Assembly (NCBI GenBank): GCA_002778715.1
Contig: PFAA01000024.1
Coordinates: 24,344 to 29,473, forward strand
Source: Candidatus Campbellbacteria bacterium CG10_big_fil_rev_8_21_14_0_10_35_52
GTDB taxonomy: Bacteria; Patescibacteriota; Minisyncoccia; Phycocordibacterales; UBA2163
Reading direction: 5' to 3'
DNA length: 5,130 nucleotides
Numbering within the stretch: the stretch's first letter is position 1; each line of letters starts with the position of its first letter. Positions 1 through 5,099 of this stretch are shown here, piece by piece. Made by a program: the position numbers and the translations under genes. The notes under the pieces are model-generated. The model saw only the letters and a list, made by a program, of their open reading frames with translations, did not search any database and had not been told where the DNA came from.

Positions 1-52
1 TAATCTTTTTTATGTTTGATAATGTATATAAACACACACAACAGTTTTTATT

Positions 53-79
53 TTTTCTTTTTGATTTTTAAAAAGAAAA
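53..79. repeat. A/T-rich inverted repeat upstream of the basic microgene
   Basis: Bases 53-62 (TTTTCTTTTT) and 70-79 (AAAAAGAAAA) are perfect reverse complements separated by 7 bases. Only one of the ten pairs is G-C, so an RNA hairpin would be weak, and no T-run follows it, which argues against a terminator. The adjoining T and A tracts could bend the DNA upstream of the gene at 129. A chance origin in such AT-rich DNA is quite possible. The rest of bases 1-128 shows no gene: there is a short CA run near 32-40, a TTG-repeat tract at 91-104, and TATA-like strings near 18-32 without a convincing -35 partner. Confidence 0.35.
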
Positions 80-93
80 TTGGTCGGGAGTTG

Positions 94-121
94 TTGTTGT
101 TTTGTTACAAATAATTAATAT
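94..121 (+). promoter_or_regulatory. Possible promoter of the basic microgene
   Basis: A TTGTTG (94-99) and a TAATAT (116-121) are separated by 16 bases, resembling sigma-70 -35 and -10 boxes. Transcription would then begin about 7 bases after the -10 box, at or beside the ATG at 129, giving a leaderless or nearly leaderless message. A shifted pair, TTGTTT (97-102) with TATATT (119-124), fits about as well. In DNA this rich in T and A such pairs arise easily, so this is only a candidate. No Shine-Dalgarno sequence lies close to the ATG; GGGAG at 86-90 is about 38 bases too far upstream. Confidence 0.22.
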
Positions 122-128
122 ATTAAAT

Positions 129-230
129 ATGGCAACAAAAAAAAGAAAAACAGCCGCTAAAAAAAAGACCACAAAGAAACGAACAACAAAAAGAAAAGCG
201 GCTCCAAAGAAAAAAGCTCGCAGACGATAG
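129..230 (+). CDS. Small, extremely basic Lys/Arg-rich protein (33 aa, histone H1-tail-like)
   Basis: The open frame starts at ATG and ends at TAG. The product begins MATKKRKTAAKKK and ends PKKKARRR. By count it has 13 Lys, 6 Arg, 6 Ala, 6 Thr, 1 Pro and the initiator Met. It therefore has no acidic residue, no residue more hydrophobic than Ala apart from Met, and a net charge near +19. This looks like the C-terminal tail of histone H1 or of bacterial H1-like proteins: a disordered polycation expected to bind DNA or RNA. No folded domain, signal peptide or catalytic motif is possible in such a sequence. A strong hairpin terminator starts 15 bases after the stop, so it looks like a compact unit of its own. 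Codons are mixed (AAA and AAG; AGA, CGA and CGC; GCA, GCC, GCT and GCG), which favours a translated gene over a simple A-rich repeat. The role (nucleoid compaction, RNA or ribosome binding) is inferred only from composition. The alternative is a fortuitous frame in an A-rich transcript. Confidence 0.75.
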   Translation: MATKKRKTAAKKKTTKKRTTKRKAAPKKKARRR

Positions 231-245
231 TTTCAGTTTGTTGAG

Positions 246-293
246 AAAAACCATAACCCCATTTCGTATATTGCGAAATGGGGTCGGTTTTTT
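246..293 (+). terminator. Strong intrinsic terminator after the basic microgene
   Basis: ACCCCATTTCG (256-266) pairs perfectly with CGAAATGGGGT (274-284) to give an 11-bp stem with a 7-base loop. Beyond a small internal loop (253-255 against 285) the helix can continue: AAAAACC (246-252) against GGTTTTT (286-292), so the downstream T-tract (288-293) is also the outer arm. The G-C-rich stem plus six Ts is a classic rho-independent terminator for the gene at 129-230. The A-run at 246-250 would provide a U-tract on the other strand, so it may work in both directions, although no minus-strand gene is seen here. It separates the microgene from secA. Confidence 0.9.
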
Positions 294-301
294 ATGAATT
301 T

Positions 302-312
302 TATGGTAGAAT
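302..312 (+). promoter_or_regulatory. Candidate secA promoter 1 (extended -10)
   Basis: TATGGTAGAAT contains TG-G-TAGAAT, an extended -10 element with TAGAAT at 307-312. The best-spaced -35 position (284-289, TCGGTT, 17-base spacer) is poor and overlaps the preceding terminator. Extended -10 promoters tolerate weak -35 boxes. Transcription would start near 319, giving a leader of about 50 bases before the secA ATG at 369. It sits directly downstream of a terminator, where a new promoter is expected. Confidence 0.35.
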
Positions 313-323
313 ATATTTTGTTT

Positions 324-353
324 TTGTATCAAAGCAACTTTTTCGCGTATTAA
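324..353 (+). promoter_or_regulatory. Candidate secA promoter 2 (short leader)
   Basis: TTGTAT (324-329) and TATTAA (348-353) are separated by 18 bases. The -35 hexamer is identical to that of the better promoter at 5029. Transcription would start near 360, leaving a leader of only about 9 bases before the secA ATG. The short leader would agree with the absence of a Shine-Dalgarno sequence (CATCCTCATT precedes the ATG). It may act in tandem with, or instead of, the upstream candidate. Confidence 0.28.
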
Positions 354-368
354 ATTCACATCCTCATT

Positions 369-2867
369 ATGTTTTCATTTAAAAAATTATTTGGTGATGA
401 AAATAAAAAAGTTCTAAAAATATTAGAGCCAATTGTCGCGCGAATAAACGCTTATGAAAATGAAATATTATCACTTTCAGACGAAAAACTCGCGCGTAAA
501 ACGATAAAATTAAAAGAATCTATAAATGACGGCAAATCTTTAGATGATATTCTGCCGGAGGCATTCGCTATTGTGAGGGAGGTGTCAAAACGAACTTTGG
601 GACAGAGGCATTTTGATGTTCAGCTTATGGGAGGTATTGTTTTACATCAAGGCAATATCGCTGAAATGAGAACGGGAGAAGGGAAAACTCTCGTGGCGAC
701 ACTGCCGGCTTATTTAAACGCGCTCTACGGCAAAGGTGTTCACATTATTACAGTAAACGATTATCTTTGCCGCCGAGATGCCGTATGGATGGGACAGATA
801 TACGATTTTCTCGGACTGACTGTCGGCATTATCAATCATGAACAATCTTTTATATACGACCCGAAACATAAAGAGCTTGATGAAAAACGAGACGAGCAGG
901 GTTCTTTTAAAGTAATTCACGAATTCTTAAGACCCGTTTCAAGAAAAGAAGCATATTCCGCCGACATAACATACGGGACAAACAATGAATTTGGTTTTGA
1001 TTATCTTCGCGACAATATTGAATATAATGAATCGCAATTGCGGCAAAGAGGATATAACTTTGCAATAGTTGATGAAGTGGATTCTATTTTAATAGACGAG
1101 GCGCGAACACCGCTTATTATTTCCGCTCCATCCGCGGAGTCGGAAAATCTTTATTCGCAATTTAGCGCAATCGCCGGTCAGATGACAGCGGGAATAGATT
1201 TTACAGTGGATGAAAAACTTAAAGCGATACAGCTTACGGACGAAGGAATTGAGAAAGCTGAAAAAATTTTAGGTGTTAAAAATATCTATACAGAGAAAGG
1301 CGTAAAATATGTTTATCATTTAGAAACAGCCGCGCGCGCGAAAGCATTATTTGAAAAAGACAAAGATTATGTCGTAAAAGACGGCGAGATTGTCATAGTG
1401 GACGAATTTACGGGACGGCTCCAGCCGGGTAGGCGTTGGTCGGAAGGGCTTCATCAGGCGATTGAGGCAAAAGAAGGAGTTAAGGTACAGAAAGAATCAA
1501 GAACATTCGCATCAATAACATTTCAAAATTATTTCAGAATGTATGACAAGCTCGCTGGTATGACAGGAACAGCGTTTACAAGCTCGGAAGAATTTTATAG
1601 CGTATACGGACTTCATACTGTTTCTATTCCGACAAATGTGCAGACAAAAAGAATAGATAATGGCGACCTGATATTTCAGACAGAAAAAGGAAAATTTATG
1701 GCAATAGCGCGCGCGGTTAAAGAACTTCATAAAAAAGGACAACCGACGCTTATAGGCACCGTTTCAATTGAGAAAAACGAACTTCTAAGCGCGTATTTAA
1801 AACGCGAAGGAATACCGCATGAAATCCTAAACGCTAAAAAACATGAACAAGAGGGCGAGGTTATAGCTCAAGCCGGAAAAAAAGGCAGAGTTACGATTGC
1901 GACAAATATGGCAGGCCGCGGCGTTGACATTAAGCTTGGCGGAAATCCGTCTTCAAAAGAAGAGTATGAAGAAGTAAAAAAACTCGGAGGATTATTCGTG
2001 CTCGGCACGGAGAGGCATGAAGCGCGAAGGATAGACAATCAGCTTCGTGGTCGTTGCGCCAGACAGGGAGATGAAGGTCAAACGCAATTTTTTGTTTCGC
2101 TTGACGATTCACTGATGAGAATTTTTGCTTCTGACATAATAAAAAAAATGATGGGGCGGTTTGGAATACCTGAAGACGAGCATATACAAAATTCTCTCAT
2201 AACAAAATCGCTTGAAAACGCGCAAAGTAAAATTGAAGGGTTTAATTTTGACGCGCGCAAACATATTCTTGAATACGATAATGTTATGAATCAGCAGCGC
2301 TCGGCAATATATGAACGCAGGAATAAGATTCTTATGGGAAGCAAAGAAGTTATAAAAGAGGAGCTTGAAGCGATTATCGCGGGAGATGAGAAAATAGAAA
2401 AAATAATTGAAGAAAAGAAAAATCAGCTCGGCGAAGATAATTTTTATAACGGAGTAAAACGATTATTTCTTCAGGTTATTGATATGTTATGGGTGGAGCA
2501 TTTGGAAATGATGGATTATATGAGAGGCAGTGTGAATCTTCGCGCTTATGGTCAGCGCGACCCTCTTATAGAATATAAAAAAGAAGGACTGCGTCTTTTC
2601 AGAGATATGCAAGAATTGATTGATAATAATATTTTGAAACTTTTGCCGAATATTGGAGGAGTCGCTGTCAGCTCTTTTTCTGAAGAAGTTCGGAAGCTTA
2701 AAGAGATTCACGAAGATGCCGGCATCATTGGTGGTAAAACCGCGGGCGATAATGACGGCGCGTCTCCTGCGGCGCGAACAATATCGCATCTTTCTGAAAA
2801 GATAGGCAGAAACGACCTTTGCCCTTGCGGTTCAGGAAAAAAGTATAAAAAGTGTCATGGCGCGTAG
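369..2867 (+). CDS. secA: Protein translocase subunit SecA (preprotein-translocase ATPase)
   Basis: SecA is the motor ATPase that drives unfolded preproteins through the SecYEG channel at the cytoplasmic membrane. The 832-residue product starts MFSFKKLFGDENKK, matching the family N-terminus, so the start is secure although no Shine-Dalgarno is visible. In order it has nucleotide-binding domain 1 with Walker A RTGEGKT (101-107), TYGTNNEFGFDYLRDN (201-216) and Walker B DEVD (235-238); the preprotein cross-linking domain (about 225-365); MTGTA (398-402); nucleotide-binding domain 2 with NMAGRGVDIKLGG (513-525) and QLRGRCARQGD (558-568); the helical scaffold with LEYDNVMNQQR (634-644) and the two-helix-finger region around WVEHLEMMDYMR (708-719). 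A flexible linker leads to a C-terminal SEC-C zinc finger with ligands C818, C820, C829 and H830, normally used for SecB, lipid or ribosome contact. Oddities by recalled comparison with E. coli: about 29 extra residues around 154-193, a helical-wing region about 55 residues shorter (656-699), and CAR in place of SGR in motif VI. It is probably cotranscribed with obg, 69 bases downstream. Confidence 0.99.
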   Translation: MFSFKKLFGDENKKVLKILEPIVARINAYENEILSLSDEKLARKTIKLKESINDGKSLDDILPEAFAIVREVSKRTLGQRHFDVQLMGGIVLHQGNIAEMRTGEGKTLVATLPAYLNALYGKGVHIITVNDYLCRRDAVWMGQIYDFLGLTVGIINHEQSFIYDPKHKELDEKRDEQGSFKVIHEFLRPVSRKEAYSADITYGTNNEFGFDYLRDNIEYNESQLRQRGYNFAIVDEVDSILIDEARTPLIISAPSAESENLYSQFSAIAGQMTAGIDFTVDEKLKAIQLTDEGIEKAEKILGVKNIYTEKGVKYVYHLETAARAKALFEKDKDYVVKDGEIVIVDEFTGRLQPGRRWSEGLHQAIEAKEGVKVQKESRTFASITFQNYFRMYDKLAGMTGTAFTSSEEFYSVYGLHTVSIPTNVQTKRIDNGDLIFQTEKGKFMAIARAVKELHKKGQPTLIGTVSIEKNELLSAYLKREGIPHEILNAKKHEQEGEVIAQAGKKGRVTIATNMAGRGVDIKLGGNPSSKEEYEEVKKLGGLFVLGTERHEARRIDNQLRGRCARQGDEGQTQFFVSLDDSLMRIFASDIIKKMMGRFGIPEDEHIQNSLITKSLENAQSKIEGFNFDARKHILEYDNVMNQQRSAIYERRNKILMGSKEVIKEELEAIIAGDEKIEKIIEEKKNQLGEDNFYNGVKRLFLQVIDMLWVEHLEMMDYMRGSVNLRAYGQRDPLIEYKKEGLRLFRDMQELIDNNILKLLPNIGGVAVSSFSEEVRKLKEIHEDAGIIGGKTAGDNDGASPAARTISHLSEKIGRNDLCPCGSGKKYKKCHGA

Positions 2868-2936
2868 AAATAAAAAAATCAATGTTGTAGATTTTGAATA
2901 ATTGTTAAATAATAAATTTAAATCGGTATATAATTT

Positions 2937-3929
2937 ATGTTTATAGATGAATTGATAATACATATAAAAGCGGGTAAGGGCGGCGATGGCGTTGTTCGCT
3001 GGCTTCACGAAAAAGATAAAGAATTTGGCGGACCATCAGGCGGCGATGGCGGGAGAGGGGGAGATGTATTTGCCGTCTCCGCGCGCAATTTGAATTTATT
3101 GGCGCGATATCGCAATAAAAAAGAATTTTGCGCGGAAAATGCCGAGAATGGCAAAAATAACAATCTTCATGGAGCGAGCGGTCGGAATTTGGAAATACTT
3201 CTTCCTATCGGTTCTATAATTACGAATAAACAAACTGGTGAAAAAATATATTTGAATAAAGAAGGCGAAAAAATACTTCTTCTTAAAGGCGGAAATGGCG
3301 GATATGGAAATGAACATTTTAAAAGTTCCATAAATCAGAGACCTAAAGAATTTACAAAAGGTAAATTAGGCGAAGAAGCGGATTTTTATATAGAAGTGGA
3401 GCTTATAGCCGATGTTGGGCTAATAGGGCTTCCAAATTCTGGCAAGACAAGTATTTTGAACGAACTTGCAAATACGCGTGGTAAAGTAGGCGATTATCCG
3501 TTCACAACTCTTGAACCAAATCTTGGAGAATATTTTGGACACATTATTTCAGATATTCCCGGCTTGATAAAAGGCGCCGCGGAAGGAAAAGGGCTTGGTC
3601 ACAAATTTCTTCGGCATATACGGCGCGTAAAAATATTAGCGCATCTGATTTCTCTTGAAAACGAAGACCTTGATGAGGCATATAAAATAATAAGAAAAGA
3701 ACTCGGACGATTTGATAAAGAACTTTTAGACAAAAAAGAAATTATAGTTTTAACGAAAACAGATTTGATAAAAGATGAAAAAACTATTGAAAAAATTATT
3801 AAAAAAATGCAAAAAATCAATCCAAATATAATAGCGTTAACTATTTATGATGATAATTCCGTGAAAAAATTTAAAGATTTTTTACATAAGTTTTTAGTTT
3901 TATGCGCGAACACTTCTATTACAGCATAA
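2937..3929 (+). CDS. obg: Obg/CgtA-family ribosome-associated GTPase (short form without OCT domain)
   Basis: Obg GTPases bind the large ribosomal subunit and couple its maturation and the stress response to GTP. The 330-residue product opens MFIDELIIHIKAGKGGDG, the standard family start, which fixes the ATG. Residues 1 to about 158 form the glycine-rich Obg fold, with GGPSGGDGGRGGD (31-43) and GGNGGYGN (118-125). The G domain follows: G1 GLPNSGKT (164-171), G2 YPFTTLEPNLG (187-197), G3 DIPGL (206-210) and then GAAEGKGLGHKFLRHI (213-228). G4 reads TKTD (273-276) instead of NKxD, and the usual G5 Ser-Ala is not evident; the corresponding place reads ALTIYDDNSVKKF (300-312). The protein ends soon after the G domain, so the C-terminal OCT domain of longer homologues is absent. 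The last residues, CANTSITA, look unstructured. No Shine-Dalgarno is visible; a TATAAT lies only 2 bases before the ATG, too close to serve as its own promoter. No terminator separates it from secA or from the next gene, 45 bases on. The family is certain; GTP affinity with these G4/G5 changes is not known. Confidence 0.97.
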   Translation: MFIDELIIHIKAGKGGDGVVRWLHEKDKEFGGPSGGDGGRGGDVFAVSARNLNLLARYRNKKEFCAENAENGKNNNLHGASGRNLEILLPIGSIITNKQTGEKIYLNKEGEKILLLKGGNGGYGNEHFKSSINQRPKEFTKGKLGEEADFYIEVELIADVGLIGLPNSGKTSILNELANTRGKVGDYPFTTLEPNLGEYFGHIISDIPGLIKGAAEGKGLGHKFLRHIRRVKILAHLISLENEDLDEAYKIIRKELGRFDKELLDKKEIIVLTKTDLIKDEKTIEKIIKKMQKINPNIIALTIYDDNSVKKFKDFLHKFLVLCANTSITA

Positions 3930-3974
3930 GTGTAAAATTTAGGAATTAAATAAAAATTAAGACAATATAAAATA

Positions 3975-4844
3975 ATGCAAAATAAAACAATAATAGGAAT
4001 ATATCATAAAGATTGTACCGATGGCTCCGCCGCAGCGGCTGTTTTGCTAAAAAGATTTCCAGACGCAAAACTTTTTCCTCTTAATCATACATATACGGAA
4101 GAAGATTTGTCGTCTATATATAAAGAGATAGCTCTCGGCGCGGATATATATTTGCTTGATCTTGCTTTTGTTGAGGAAAAGTTAATTGAAACGCTTGACG
4201 AAAATAATAATATAGTGATTTTAGACCATCACATTAGCGCTAAAAAAAAAGCTGAACAGATTGCCTCCAAACATAAAAATATTACATATATTTTTGACAA
4301 TAATAAATCGGGAGCGTCTCTTGCTTGGAATTACTTTTTTCCTGACAAAGAAGTTCCTGAAATAATTAAATATGTTGAAGATTCTGATTTGTGGAAATTA
4401 AAGTATGGCAATAACACAAAATACGCAACAAATTATCTTTCTATGTATACAAATTTGCCTGAAACATTATTGCGGTTTTTTGACGGAGATATTGAAGAGA
4501 TAAAAAAGAACGGCAAAATAATAACTGAATATACGGATATTCAAATAGACAGAATAGTCCGTGGAATTGGAAACATAATATTGCGTATCGGCGAGTTCAC
4601 GGTGCCCGCGTATAATATAACTATGTATGAATCGCCGGTTGGCAATAAAATTTCAGAAAAACAAGGCAGAGCGACAGTTATGTTCTCCATTAAAGGAAAT
4701 AGCGTTAGGTTTAGTTTCAGAAGCAAAGACGGGCAGAATCCGTCCGCTCTTGAATTAGCTGTATTGCTTGGCGGTGGCGGGCATCAAAATGCCGCAGGCG
4801 CCGAAATCTCTCTTAAAGATTTTCTAAATATAATCGTTCTCTAA
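3975..4844 (+). CDS. DHH/DHHA1-family phosphoesterase
   Basis: This is a metal-dependent phosphoesterase of the DHH superfamily, whose members include oligoribonucleases (NrnA/NrnB), cyclic-dinucleotide phosphodiesterases and RecJ. The 289-residue product has motif I IYHKDCTDGSAAA (9-21, with D13 and D16), motif II LLDLAF (60-65, D62), the signature LDHH (83-86), SGASLAW (112-118), and motif IV-like VEDSDLW (134-140). The C-terminal DHHA1 substrate-binding region carries GGGGHQNAAG (266-275). Motif I has the H-x-x-C-x-DG-x-x-AA pattern that I associate with the NrnB-like branch (COG2404) rather than the H-x-D-x-DG of RecJ and NrnA. No signal peptide, membrane segment or extra domain is present, so a cytosolic enzyme acting on short oligonucleotides or small nucleotides is likely; the exact substrate cannot be read from sequence. 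The start is the first ATG giving the conserved N-terminal strand MQNKTIIGIYHKDC. No Shine-Dalgarno is visible. It is probably the last gene of a secA-obg unit, and a very long palindrome begins 10 bases after its stop. Confidence 0.93.
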   Translation: MQNKTIIGIYHKDCTDGSAAAAVLLKRFPDAKLFPLNHTYTEEDLSSIYKEIALGADIYLLDLAFVEEKLIETLDENNNIVILDHHISAKKKAEQIASKHKNITYIFDNNKSGASLAWNYFFPDKEVPEIIKYVEDSDLWKLKYGNNTKYATNYLSMYTNLPETLLRFFDGDIEEIKKNGKIITEYTDIQIDRIVRGIGNIILRIGEFTVPAYNITMYESPVGNKISEKQGRATVMFSIKGNSVRFSFRSKDGQNPSALELAVLLGGGGHQNAAGAEISLKDFLNIIVL

Positions 4845-4853
4845 CTATTATTA

Positions 4854-4955
4854 TGAATTACGAAACGCAAAAATTTAGGTCATTGATCGCAAAACCTCTT
4901 TATTTTTTAAATGTTTTTACTCAATAGACCATAAATTTTTGCGTTTCGTAATTCA
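4854..4955. repeat. Long near-perfect palindrome (102 bases, 33 pairs)
   Basis: Bases 4854-4877 are the exact reverse complement of 4932-4955 (24 pairs; arm core TTACGAAACGC). Pairing continues inward after a one-base bulge (A4931) with 4878-4881 against 4927-4930. After a second bulge (A4926) it continues with 4882-4886 against 4921-4925. The loop is about 34 bases (4887-4920), with a possible weak inner helix AAAAC (4891-4895) against GTTTT (4913-4917). Both bulges lie in the right arm. The stem is far longer than an intrinsic terminator, and no T-tract follows on either side (CACAATATAAC to the right), so ordinary termination is unlikely. It begins 10 bases after the phosphoesterase stop, so as RNA it would cap the 3' end of that message and could protect it. 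As DNA it resembles a miniature inverted-repeat element about 100 bp long, but I see no target-site duplication. Its identity is open. Confidence 0.93.
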
Positions 4956-5028
4956 CAATATAACACCTATATTTTACTTAATTTTTAATAAAAGTGCTGC
5001 AATTATTTTTTGAACTTACTTTTTTAAT

Positions 5029-5057
5029 TTGTATCTGCGAAAAAAATATGTTATACT
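5029..5057 (+). promoter_or_regulatory. Sigma-70-type extended -10 promoter for a gene beyond the right edge
   Basis: TTGTAT (5029-5034) lies 17 bases before TATACT (5052-5057), and TG at 5049-5050 makes the extended -10 form TGTTATACT. Spacing is optimal and the -10 differs from consensus at one position. Transcription would start near 5064. No start codon with a sustained frame follows before 5130, so the leader is at least about 65 bases long and the gene it serves begins outside the window. It is the best promoter in this window and marks the start of a new transcription unit after the palindrome. Confidence 0.6.
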
Positions 5058-5064
5058 TTAGAAA

Positions 5065-5099
5065 CTTAAATATTGATTTAAGATAAAAATCACTTAAAT
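5065..5099. promoter_or_regulatory. CTTAAAT palindrome and third half-site at a predicted transcription start
   Basis: CTTAAAT (5065-5071) and ATTTAAG (5076-5082) form a 7+7 palindrome with a 4-base spacer, immediately after the predicted start of transcription of the promoter at 5029. A third CTTAAAT in direct orientation is at 5093-5099. This arrangement could be an operator at which a dimeric repressor blocks initiation, or a small 5' hairpin. The half-site is AT-rich and short, so chance is a serious alternative. Bases 5100-5130 show nothing further. Confidence 0.25.

Noticed and set aside
91..107. TTG-repeat tract as a phase-variable simple repeat
   Set aside because: Only three perfect TTG units followed by an imperfect one; too short to suggest slippage control.
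123..2789. Open frames on the minus strand opposite the microgene and secA
   Set aside because: They lie antisense to well-supported genes, have no recognisable motifs, and are rich in Phe, Cys and Ser as expected for the complement of Lys/Glu-rich coding sequence.
2902..2934. Perfect TATAAT (2929-2934) and TTGTTA (2902-2907) before obg as a promoter
   Set aside because: The spacing is 21 bases, and the -10 box ends only 2 bases before the ATG, so transcription would start inside the codons it should precede. It is more likely a chance AT-rich string, or a dispensable weak start.
3966..3971. TATAAA just upstream of the phosphoesterase start as a -10 box
   Set aside because: It is 3 bases from the ATG and has no -35-like sequence at proper distance.
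3096..4726. Open frames on the minus strand opposite obg and the phosphoesterase gene
   Set aside because: Same reasoning: low-complexity hydrophobic translations mirrored from the coding strand, with no independent support.
129..4844. Alternative genetic code (UGA read as Gly, as in some candidate phyla)
   Set aside because: No in-frame TGA occurs in any of the four genes, and conserved glycines are all encoded by GGN. The absence of TGA stops in four genes is too small a sample to mean anything.
4854..4955. Calling the long palindrome a transposon-derived element with target duplication
   Set aside because: The flanks (CTATTATTA on the left, CAATATAAC on the right) show no convincing direct duplication, and no known terminal repeat is recognised, so it is reported only as a palindrome.
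5048..5086. ATG-started frame of 12 codons near the right end
   Set aside because: It overlaps the -10 box of the promoter, is very short and AT-rich, and shows no protein-like composition.
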